A stretch of 64,000 nt of DNA from Trogon surrucura (lineage: Eukaryota > Chordata > Aves > Trogoniformes > Trogonidae): positions 179,704,412-179,768,411 of the forward strand of contig CM036617.1 in NCBI GenBank assembly GCA_020746105.1, written 5' to 3'. Position 1 is the first letter of the stretch. Each line of letters opens with the position of its first letter. This document shows, piece after piece, positions 37,998 to 49,214 of this stretch. The notes below the pieces were generated by a model. The model did not search any database. It was given only the letters and a program-made list of their open reading frames with translations, and was not told the origin of the DNA. Position numbers and translations under genes: made by a program.

Positions 37998-38106
37998 AAA
38001 TCATGTCACCTTTTTGCATGTCTTTGTTTTCATGTCTGTAAAATGGCATGATAAAGGTGTACAGGAAAGCTAAGCTGATTCAGGGCTGCAAAGCGTTTAG
38101 AGACGT
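37998..38106 (+). mobile_element. probable MIR/L2-like ancient retroposon relic
   Basis: The stretch follows the order of the MIR/L2-type 3' region: a GTCAC block, a pyrimidine-rich TTGTTTTCATGTCTGTAAAA (compare 'TTTCCTCATCTGTAAAATGG'), ATGATAA, and then GCAAAGCGTTTAGAGA (compare 'AAAGCGCTTAGA'), at roughly the expected spacing. No coding capacity. Related ancient sequences persist at low density in bird genomes. The assignment is from remembered consensus and could equally be another LINE2/CR1-clade 3' end. Confidence 0.5.
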
Positions 38107-41100
38107 GGATGTGTCAGATGGAAACAACTGCAACTTATTTCAATATGAGAATTTACCTTATTAAAATTAACTTGATTACTATGCTAATTAATTTTTTAAT
38201 CTAGGGCATAAAGCACACTACTGAGTAGCTCATGTGTATCAGAGTAATAACTTACAAAAAAAAGGCAAAAGAGCTAGAAATGAATCTCATTTTCATGTCA
38301 TACAACAGAGATCATTTTGATAATCTTTGTTTAGTTTATTCCAACTCTCAAATATTTTGAATTTCTGTTGGGAATATGCTACAACAATAATTCTCAGGCA
38401 TTGTCTAAAGAAAAGATATGATCATAGGTATTCAAATAAAGCAAAATCTGGAAATCCTGATTACTTAAACTCAAAAAGCTTATCAGGAAACTCCTGAGTT
38501 CAACTAACTTGCACAGGTTTTGATGGATAGTCTGTCCTGTCCCTTCCTGGCCATCCTTATTTGATATATCAAATGCTTTTGGAGTTCTCCAGAGGTCCTG
38601 ATGTTTGGGGATCTGAAGTTCTTTAGAGATACTTTGGTTGAGGTGGTTGAAACAAAGCGTTTGGCTTTGAAATTTGAATCTGAATTATTTTCACATTACA
38701 GTGTGAGATGGAAAGTAAATATTCTTCAACAGAACTGTCTTCAACTAAATATTTTTTTCTACTGAAAACCAACTTTGTTTTAAAATACCCATCCCATTAA
38801 GATTGAGCTTACTATTGTTTTTTATTTACTCTGGATTGGAACATTTATTGTACCACGGTGAAATATTTAAGAGCCAGTCTGTGCAAGTGAAGCAAACAGC
38901 TAAAAATAAGTGAATAATGAATTAATGAGATGCCTGTTACTAGCTGAAGTGTCTCTGAGGGTTTATTGCCTTAGTGAAAAGAAACCAAAATGCTGTGTGT
39001 ATTTTCCTGGTGGAAAATCAGCCAGTAGGAAGATACTGTCTTTGCCATGAGTAACCTTGGAGAGAACACATGCAAGGGAGAAAAATCTGAAGCCAAATCG
39101 GTTCTTCATCTAGGAAAACCCCCTGAAAGTATCAGGATTAACCTTTTTCTAATTAATTGATAAGCTTTTATTGAGTTAGACAAGTACTATATATTTGAAA
39201 ATTGTATCCCTGATACATAGTTTATTATAGTCACTAATTTTGCTATGCTAAGAAATACAGATATGTAAAGCAGGTGAAAGGAGGGGGTAATTTGAGATCC
39301 AGAAGGAAACTTTTTTAATATTTCTTTTCAAGTCTGCAAAAACCTGAGGCACTTGATTGCAAGGTAATATATAACAGGAAGGAATTAGCAGCGTTTCAAA
39401 GCGCAGGCTTTCTGAATACAAAATCCTGGTGTAGATTTCAAGAAGATGAAGTAACCAAATGGGTTACACCTTTTGATAACGTCCCTTTATAGGAAAAAGG
39501 AAGACTCCTTCATTGCTCACAGTAACATTTAATGAGTTTTAGGTCATATGATTCACACCCCTTATGATGTATAGAATAGGAAAGAATCTGTACGGTGAAC
39601 TGGCCCAGCCTCATGGTGATAAACAAGGTGAATTGTGCCAATATTTTTATCTTTATGTGTAAAAAGAAGATGTGATTTTGAATATCAGATCTAGAGTTTT
39701 GAGCCAGTAATCTCAGTCCCTCACAAGTTTACTATGTCTCAACATTGTCAACTCTTAAAGGAAAAAATTTTAAAATATATCTGAAGTTTTTACCTAGCCA
39801 TTTGTTTTATTAACATCTTACATGTTTTCCTTCTTGGTTCTTACAGTTTTGCATTGCAACTTCAAAAGCTATTTCAGTGTATTAGCCAGATAAAGCAATT
39901 GCTTAATAAATGCGAAAAAATTGTCTTATCAGAGCTAAGTTGCTTGCTGCAACTAAGAAAGGATCAAATAAAGATTCACGTTGTAAGTAGTAGGCTAAAA
40001 ATGGTGGTTTGTATAGCTCTCCAACTTAATAAAGGGCCAGTAGCTCTTTGTCTTCCTTCAATGCTTAAAACTAGATGCTTGTTTCATTTATGTGAAAAAT
40101 AGTTGGACTAAATTATTAACTATCTTCAGTCTTCAGAGCTAACTATGCAAATGAGGGAAATGTCTTAAAAACTTATAGTTGAAGAATTTTAATTACCTAA
40201 ACCCCTTGCTTTAAAAATGTCTTTTTCTGTCCTGTTTACTAGTGACTTAAGAATCATGGATATTTAATTTGGAAAAGAATCAAAAGAACTACTATTTGCA
40301 CATAAAGGCCTTTGTGTGACTAGAACAGTTTCTATTAGCTAGTAGTATGTAGTTTCTTATACCAAATTTCTTTTGGAAACAGTGGCTTAAGAAGAAAATG
40401 ATGCAAATTAAAATGCTTTGTATGTCCTTAAAAATGGTAGTTCTGAAGTGTAGGTGAAACCACACTAATTTTTTATTGTGCTGCATAAACTGTAAAGGAG
40501 TATCCAGTCAGAAAGATTTGAAAAACGATATGCACCTCTAGTATGCATATGCATGGAAGGTTAGCCAAATGACAATCTAAACTCACAGGAAGTTGCCTAT
40601 AGCCATATTTTTTGATATATCTCAGAAAAAAATCATAAGAAATCCATCAGGGGAAGATTTTAAGCCTTCTCATAAATTTTACTTTTTTTCTTTTTTCCCT
40701 CGCCATTTAAAGACAAAAAGTAAGAAAGGCAGATATTTGGGTGACAGCTATTGGAAATAGAATACAAGGATATTTTATGAATCGGAGTGGAATTATTCTT
40801 AACAGTTTATGTCAGAGTTAGAAAACATCTTAACATCTTTTGCCATCATCCAGAACTATAATGAGTCACACTGAACTTGAAAGACAACTGGACTTTCAAT
40901 TATCTATCTTCCTTTTTGTTCCTAATAGATTAAATATGACCCTAGCTCAGTAAACAGGGTAATTGCCTGTGCTGGAGACCCGATGATTTCATTGTGTTTC
41001 CATTAATTTCATAGGGAAACAGTATTTGTCTGGCTTGTTAAAGTTCCAACAACTTGGCTTCTAGCAAGAGTTACCAGCTTTCACGGGTTCTCCAGGATGA

Positions 41101-41852
41101 AGATTCACCTTAGAAAATAAACTGAAATACATACTGAATTGTTTACAGTACCTCAGAAGCCCATGAAACCTTTAGAAAGAACTTCTCTGAGAAAGTCCTC
41201 TGATTGAATAGGGTCCCAACGGAGTCCCATACAGGACCTAGTTTAGTTGTGCTTATCCACAAAGACAAATGTGAACAGGCTTAGTAAAACAACGTTTAGT
41301 CGAGTAGATGAAAGTCTGAAGAACCTTACTGGCCTTAGTCATGCTTCCCAGAAAACAAAGTAAGCTGACTTTTGTCCTTAAGACCTTCTAGTAGTTTGTG
41401 TTCTACCCTCACTGCGACTTCCAGAGGTTCTCCCTGAAGCTCTACACTTGTTTATTTGGCAGAGGCAGGTATGTTCATTGGAATATTGCATGTATAAATC
41501 TCTTGTAAATCTCGTCATGATAGCGGTAGAGTGTTCCGATGATGATGATTCATATACACACAGGTTAGAAACATAATTAAGAAAAGCTGAAATTTCTCTT
41601 GTAGATTTTTAACTCCTTATTTCTATTTTACATGGCTTGTGGTTAGAGACGATAGAAAATTGCTTTCCAGAGCGTTATAAGTTGTGTAACATTCTGTGTG
41701 CAGGTCACTGATGTATGTTACTCGTTGTCCTTGGGCTGTTAAGTGCGGATCCCAGTTAGCAGTATGTGAGTGACGGCATGGTACAGATTTTGAGTAACTA
41801 AGTACACCGTTCTTTTTGCCTAGCCTAATCCATTTAAGTATTGTCTCTGCTT
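38107..41852. other. gene-free DNA holding one exon-like interval
   Basis: Apart from the exon candidate at 39847-39982, no gene or repeat was recognised. AT-rich throughout. Confidence 0.55.
39847..39982 (+). other. candidate internal exon (unidentified)
   Basis: A pyrimidine-rich tract ending TTGGTTCTTACAG (39834-39846), with a plausible branch sequence TTATTAAC about 30-40 bases upstream, is followed by 136 bases open in one frame and then GTAAGT at 39983-39988. The frame would encode 45 residues beginning FALQLQKLFQCISQ, with a heptad-like pattern of Leu/Ile and Lys/Gln that could form an amphipathic helix. Exon phases would be 2 in and 0 out. I do not recognise the protein. The frame also stays open past the donor to 40102, which weakens the case. 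Such an arrangement can occur by chance in 64 kb; it could also be a non-coding RNA exon. Confidence 0.22.
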
Positions 41853-41910
41853 ACTGCAGGGGGGGTTGAACTAGATGAAAGTTTCTTCCAACACATTCTA
41901 TGACTCTGTG
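41853..41910 (+). mobile_element. CR1 LINE, terminal ~58 bp only
   Basis: The CR1 3' terminus is visible as CTGCAGGGGGGGTTGAACTA then GATGAAAGTTTCTTCCAACA and one to two degenerate octamers (ATTCTATGACTCTGTG). Nothing CR1-like lies upstream, so this is an extremely 5'-truncated and diverged insertion. Confidence 0.8.
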
Positions 41911-44900
41911 TTTATTTGTCTGCATTTAGCTAGTGTCTGCACTCTCACCGCAGTAAGTGAAAAGAGTTACCACAGAATAAGGTGCATCACTCTCCTGAGA
42001 TACCCATCTCTCTCCAGAGACTATAGAAAAGTAATTATACTCCAGTGTATTGCTTTCCTGAAGACATACCTGGTTAAGAGTTATATTTAGCAGAAGTATT
42101 TGTGTTTTTCCCAACTTCTTGGATTTTTTTCCTGTATTATGTGCAACCAGTCTATACTCAAACAGCCGAGGGGATATGTTAGACCTACCTGGATTTATAC
42201 TGTGAAAAATATAAACTTAGTATATTTGCTTTCCTCCTTTGGTCCTGATTTGTGCTTGGTTGTTGTGGTACTTCAGGCACTTTGACCCAAATCTATCCTG
42301 CCACCAGTGTAGCCATACGTGCACACCTGTCCAGGCTAGAAGGTCTGGTATGTGCATGACTCAGCTGGAAGAACTCAGTGTATTTTCCACATGAGTTATA
42401 GAACCTGTTCTTTCAAAATTAAGCCTATCTGCAGCAAGCAGGCTTTCTCCATTGCTTCTCAACTGCCTGTTGTTCACATTAGTTATCTGCTAGATCCTTA
42501 CCTATCTGCTGGTCATTCCAGCCTCTGCTAACCCCTTCTTCAGGTACTTGACTTCGTCTTTGTTTAACACTGTTTATTTGCTGTCTCTTCTCCTCTTGTA
42601 ACCTCATGGTTCACATAATATATAGCATTACAAACATGTTACAGATCATGGGTAGTCCACAGTGCTACTGCACTTCTGGGTATTGCAAAAAACAAATCCC
42701 CAAATCCTTGATTTTCTTTTTGTTCATTTTTAGTGCCTTTTCTTGTAACAAGAGCCTTTCAGCAGGTTTACTGTTTCTTTTTCCTGATGAGAACAAGAAG
42801 CTCTTTAAAAAAAGATATGAATGTTAGGATTCTGAAGAAGCTGAAATTTACTGCTGCAGAGGAAAAATGGGTTTTACGTGCTGGGAGTATGATAATTTCA
42901 ACTGTGGGCAAGACAAATCTTCCTGGCGAGCTGGGTGGGTGCCCCAAGCTATGTCAAGGCTGAACAATTTCTGCCTGAAGAGATCCTGGATCTGCCAGAT
43001 CCTCCCAGGGCTCCCAGCTTTGCATCCTCCTGGCTTTCATTCTTGGGGAAACATTCTGGAGGAGGGAAGAGGAAGCTGTTGTGTATCTGGGTCTTGATGA
43101 CAGCACAGTTTTAGGACAAGTAAAGCCAAATTTCTGGACCCATGGCCCATAAATACTTTCATCTCAGCCACAGCACAGAAGCCTTTTTATCAGATGGAGA
43201 ATTTTTCTTCTTTATTGCACCATTAAACCCACAGACCAAACTATATTTTTTACTAGATTTTCTTTTCTTCTGAAAAAAAGTTTCAGTTAGGATTTACTTT
43301 TAAGAAACTTTTCTGAGGGCTGATATTTAACCAAACTGAAGTCCACTGAGAAAAGGGACAACTGAGTGCTCTCTTGAAGTCCCTTAAGCAAATGTTAATT
43401 GTCTGCACTTGATAAGGACAATACGTGCTGGAGGGGAGATGCTGCCTGCAACCCATGTGGCAACAAACCTAAGGTTGACTAGAACACAAGGGAGGTAACC
43501 CTTGGCTAAAGTCAGGCTCAAAGTGAGATGTTGCCTGTGAAAATCTGACCTTAAAGCAAAAACACGCGATGGTTGGGGATTTCTGCTAGCTAGAAAATCT
43601 TTCTAATAAGAAAATAAGGACTGGCAGGATAGTGCTACTTTTAGCAGGAATTCTGCTCCAAGGCTCATGCTTGAGATATACATGGAAGTTCTGACTTTCA
43701 CTCTCTTCTGTAGATTTTATTTTATTGTAAATATTATGTGTGAATAACCATTTCAATGTTTCTGAGGCTGTCTGCCATGCCAAATATTTAGTTCACCGTC
43801 AGATAAGCCTATCGAATGTGTAAATTCTATGACACAGATTTATCACATCTAAATATCTAAACGTTGATATTGAACTGAGAAGACTTGTAAAAAATATAAG
43901 AATGCAATCTTCATAATTTGCATTTCAACTGCTTTTGTTCCTGTGAAAACTCTTTAGTGACAAATTTCTGGGAATTATGAGGATTTATTAACACCTGTGT
44001 CCTTCTCTACAGGCTCATCCAGTCTCGGGCCTTTTGAAAAGTAATTGGTATTTCAGAGTGGAGTTCTAGTGCAAACCCAGGTACCAGTCAGACAGCCCAA
44101 ACAGATGTAGGATTTGATGCCACAGAAATATATAAAATCAATTTGGCAAAATAGTTCAATGACAGTTTTATTTAGAGTCCATGAAAATGCCTGCTTTGCC
44201 TGTGGTGTTCTTCCTGGTGGGTAGGAGGCATTATCAATATGAGGTTTCCATGGGTCCAGCTAGGCATTAGCCAAGGAGAAAAATCATCAGGCCAATACAC
44301 AGGCTCTGAGTAATCCTAGTTGAGTTTAGTGACAATGTTTCTACTCCCTAGCCAAAAAACCGCAGGAGTTAGCAGATAATTTCCTCCCCTCACCGCAGTC
44401 TAAAACAGGAAAAAGGCAGGATCTAGAGCACTTCCATTTGTTAACAAGTATTTTCTGTTTCTTTCTTGAAACAGACATGCAGTATATCCAACGTGAAACT
44501 AGATTATGTTTCTATGTACTTCCCCTCTTCAGGGTGACATAAGAAAAAAATAACTGACCTTCAGTCATTTATTTGGAGTTTAATAAATCAATGTGTAAAC
44601 CTTTCCATGCTTTCCTACTGATTTTGAGCATTTCATCCTGAATCATGATGCACAATGTTGCATATGTTCCTGTCTGCATTGAGCACACTAAATGAATAAA
44701 GTTAAAAGTTTCAGTAGATTAATTCTTAAAATGTCTATTGATTTTTTTTCTTTAAAGTCACGTGAGGCAGAGAAGCTTCCTGATGAAAGCTGGTTACCTC
44801 ACAGGGTTTGGAGAAGTTCAGGGACAGCACTGAGGTTTATGGCATGGGTCTAAATGGCAAGTAAGAACTCACAGAAAATTTACAAAAAGTAGAAGGAAAA

Positions 44901-45196
44901 AGGTTGTAACCTTAGAGTAAAAGTTGCACATGAGCATCTCTTAGCAACACAGTCCATAAAAGTAAGGAAGCTAATGTTAATATCAGCACCCAAAGTGCTT
45001 ATCACTGAGATGTCATGGCTGTATAAAGTAGTCCCAAAGGCAGATTAAAAGGCAAAATAGTTCCTGTCTTTATTACTTTGTGGCAGGAGAATTGTGAAAT
45101 TACTCTCCTAGTTGCTCTCATCTGGTCCCATCTGGAACACTGCAAGCCCCAGAAAGTCCATCTGCTAGAAGATGAAAGGAAATGCTAATATGAGCA

Positions 45197-45250
45197 TTTT
45201 TATTTTTGTTTGGTTTGTTTTTGTTTTGTTTTTGTTTTTGTTTTTTTTTT
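45197..45250. repeat. T/G-rich simple repeat (TTTTG)n
   Basis: Runs of TTTTG/TTTG units end in a T-run. On the minus strand this is A-rich and gives the translated string of Lys/Thr/Gln residues at the end of a spurious frame (45200-45475). It could also be an old poly(A) tail, but no retroposon body is recognisable beside it. Confidence 0.85.
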
Positions 45251-48200
45251 ATCATCCATATAATCCTCAGTTCCTTCTAGTGGGTACGTTGCTTGGGGGT
45301 TGCTCATATTTGTTTTGCATTTTCCTTTGAGGAGACATAGAAGAACCTCTGCAGCTGATGAAGTTAAACCAGTGCTTTTTCCTTTCCAAAATTTCTGTGA
45401 GAGTGAGTTAGTATCTGAGAGGTCTTCCCCTGAAGCCACTTCAGTTTGTTCCCTCATGTCTGCTTCTTTTTGCACTTGACTTTATATACCTTTCACGCAC
45501 AGAAGAGGAAGTCTCTAGCAAAATTCCAATTTCTCCTGGCTTTTCTCTATGCAATTACATATGTCAAACAGTTTATGTGTTCCATTATCTCACGTCCATG
45601 TGGGTTGCAATGGTTGAAGAAAATCTTTACTTTGGGCTGAGATGCTGAGCCTCTTAAGATTGCTTATTTTTCTCCATTGTCTTTAAAGGGAACCTAGTTT
45701 TAGATGTCTGTGGTCCATTAATGCCTGCATAATGCTGTGTATGCTAGTTGTCTTCCTTTTGGATTCCATATAAAATAGCCCAGTGATCCAGAGAAATTGG
45801 GAAATCAGCCATAAGAATAAAGGAGAGAATAATTTTTCGAGATTTGCTGTTCTAGTATCATTTCATTGGTGAGGTCTAAGGATGAAAAGGAAGCAACTGG
45901 TTGGCAGGACCTGTTGGTTAAATGCTGTGTTAGAGCACTATGCAAAGTCTTGCTTTACTTGACTACAGAGAAAGCTGGCTTTTATGTAGCTGGGAGGAAG
46001 GCAAGTGTATAAAGAGGTTTGAGGAATCTGGTTTCAGAATGAGTACGGGGAACCCAAATTCTCATTTTTGTGTGTGTTAGCTGACTGAAACTTGAAGGAA
46101 CATTGTCCTTATCAATGAGTGAATGACTGTGTGTGTATTTATATATAAATTCTATATGATGCACATATTTATAACATCTAAATTATAATGTATATACTTT
46201 CATATGTATTTTTAATGTATATATACTTTTTAGAGAATCAGCTACTGTGTAACCGTTTTATTTTCACATAATCCATGCAATCTACTTCCATTCTGCATGA
46301 GTAATAAATATTATGTACCTTTTAAGCACACAGCTACAGGGCTTAACAGATTAATTGCTGTAATGTCAAATGACTCCACTGTCCCTGAAGATCATGGTCT
46401 GTAAAAATTGCAGCTAATTAAGGCTCATTGGCTATCCAAATTGATGCAAGTATAAATAACTATACACAAAGCTATAGTCTTATGATGAATTAATTAAATA
46501 GCATTTTCACTAAGCTTATTCAGAAATTTCTTCCATGCTTTCATCAAAGAGCTATATTCTTCATCTAAAATTTTGAGGCAATTAAGCCGTTACTGATTTC
46601 ATGGATTCAAATTATGTTAGAAATTCTCTGGGGCTGGGGCTTGTCATTTCAGTTTGTGAAATTCTGTTGTCATTGCAATTGAAGGTTTTGGTACTACCAC
46701 AACTGAGTTAATAACAGTAGATAGGAATCTTTTATTTTCATGTATTTAGGATGTGCGTCATATAATTTGTGGAGAGTTCTGCTGTCTTCCTTCTGAATAT
46801 GACAAATGTTATCAGCGCTTTCTTAAAAATTGGCCGTTTCCTGTTTTTAGTTCCACATGTAGTTCGCTAGCATAGCATGTTAATTTGCATCTTCCTTTGT
46901 AACAGAAGGGGTTGTAAACTGTAAGATTCATATATTTACTTGTTTCTGAAGCAATGTCACTTTCATATAGGCTTATTTTTCTTCCTTGGGTGAAATATTT
47001 CATACTTATCAAGGAAATTAAAAACCCTTTTAAATGCAAGGCCAGTGTATTTAAAAAAAAAAAAACAAACCCACACAAAATAAGCTAAAGCCTAGAAATC
47101 ATTTAGGTAATGATTTAGGTTTACATGTCTTTGTATTTGAATGAGTCCTGGTAGCTATGAAGAGAAAGAACTTGATGTTTAGGCAGCTGAACTGTAGGTT
47201 CTGAAGTCTTCTGTACTGAACTGGTAGCAATTCATACCTGGTTAGAGGAACTGATAACTGCAGTCTTTATGAGTATTTACAAGGCCTTATTGTCTGCTTA
47301 GCAGCAGTCAAATAAAATAAAAAGACATCTCTCCCAAGCTGCTTAAAAAGAGCTCAAGAAGAGGGGGAAGCAACTTACTAAGCATAAGTAACGCTGCACG
47401 AACTACCTCTCTTTTCAGCATAGATTCAGATTTGCATGGTGAGGTGTTGCAGTTCTTGTTCTGAATAAAGCAAACCTGTTCCTCATTGCATCCCGTCTGT
47501 GATACATTCCTAGTGCTAGGGCTTGCCATAATCTCTGTGGCTGGTGTGTGTTTCAGAGAACTGCAGGCATCTGTTTTGTGTTGAGGCATCCAGGTAACCT
47601 TTTGAGGTCATTTGGGGATGTGGAGAGGGGAGGCAAAAACTGCCTCCAGACATTGTCGTGGGGCTGCAGAGGATCAGGAACCTTTCAGAAATTAATTGCT
47701 GCTCGCCTCAGCTCATACCTTTTTAAGGGGCTTGGGGAAGGTTTTCTAAGCCTCCTTCACCTCAGCCTCTGCAGTCCAGGAGGCAAGGTGACATTTGGGG
47801 ACTGAGTCTCCTGACACATACTCCAGTCATTCTCTCCAGCTGGGTGACTTTTCCTAGTTGCTGATGCAGGCCCGTGATTAAAAGGCATTAGCTCAGAACG
47901 TATAGTTCTAGAGGTTTGTCTAATGCAATTTGTATAATGCATAATCATCCCTGTCTCACTTATCTAATCTGAGAAGAAAATAACTCAGGTTATGAAATTT
48001 GCAAGAGAGTCTTGTGGCCGCAACATTTTGAAAATAAAAATGCTTGATGATTGTTTATGCTTTTGTTCTCCTTTATGCAAATTGGCTGATGATAAATGAA
48101 TGCAGTATTTTTTTCAGTAGGCAAACTGAAAACGTGTAAGACATGAAAACCTATACCCTGCATAAGCCTAGCTCATCAGTAAACTTGACTGAATGTTTGT

Positions 48201-49070
48201 ATCTTTGGTCTCTTTTCTGCAGTTTAGCATGAGGAATGGCAGTATTTTTTACTGCTGAAATAAATCTGTCACAACCTAATCATACGGTGTCAAACATACT
48301 GTTAAAGTAGTGTTAGCAGTACTTTGGATGTGGGCGCTTATATAGAAATTCCCACCTCTACCTTTCAGTACATTTTACATCCAAGGAGCTCTCTGTCTCT
48401 GCACTGCCTCTCTGAATAACCCCGTGACAGTGTCTTCCTCTCTTTGCTGGGTTTCTTCTGCCTTTAGGTTTTCTGGTACATCCCACCTCCTCCCTTGCTG
48501 AAAGAGCCTTTAAATTCCTGTTCTGGGAATCAGGAAACTCCAGCTCCCACATGGCTGAGCTATGCTACGTGCTGAGGCATATACCTCGTGCACTCACTGT
48601 GCGGCACTTGCACTGTAACTTCTCGTGTGTCCACCTGTCTCTCTTGGTAGAGGAGCTCTGTTGTGCCTTCCCCTTGACTCTGACACATCCGTAAGAGGTG
48701 CAGCTTCTCTCACCAGATTTGCCGTTGCCTGTTGACCAAGGACTCCTTTGATGACAATTTTGATGCTGTCAAGGAAACGATGGCAATGGTTTGCTTGTAT
48801 TTCTGGCACAATGTAGGCAGATCATCTACGGGAATACCAAATGCATGCTGTTTAAAAATGCTGTGTTTTATCAAGTATTGAACAATTTGATGAGGTCAAA
48901 ATGTGATCAATGTTATGTCACTTTATGAGTCTGTGTATTATTTCTGCCCTCATTTCCCTTGACAGTAACAAGAAAATCTGAAAAGAAAGCTGTTTAATGC
49001 ATTTGTCATCTGTGACATTCAGTGCTACTGATAGATGTGTTTCATACAGACCCACGTCCTCTTCTTGCAG

Positions 49071-49214
49071 ACTGTTCTGTTTCACCATAATGGTCTTGCT
49101 TCATAACGTTCTTGTGAATTTTTCCAAAAATCTTGCCAGGCCAACGTTAAACCTTACTGATCCTCAAAAATCACCTAGAAATCCTGGAAGAAGTTGTACT
49201 TTTTCAAAATTACA
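49071..49214 (+). other. candidate internal exon (unidentified)
   Basis: An acceptor-like CACGTCCTCTTCTTGCAG ends at 49070. It is followed by 144 bases open in one frame and a GTAAGT donor at 49215-49220. The frame is also open upstream of the acceptor (from 48997) and stops four bases into the donor region. The residues (for example LARPTLNLTDPQKSPRNPG) match nothing I recognise. The phase does not fit directly onto the candidate at 39847-39982, so they would not be consecutive coding exons. Chance occurrence is likely. Confidence 0.15.

Noticed and set aside
40942-40993. tRNA-like A box CTAGCTCAG followed by GGAGACCCGATGATTTC
   Set aside because: The anticodon and T-arm stems do not pair and the B box is poor; too weak to call a tRNA or SINE head.
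45120-45165. CTCATCTGGTCCCATCTGGAAC, resembling the CR1 'RPHLEY' block
   Set aside because: Only a few words match and no neighbouring CR1 blocks follow in order.
47375-47560. Minus-strand open interval bounded by CTGCAG and GTAAGT
   Set aside because: There is no pyrimidine tract before the acceptor, and no recognisable protein.
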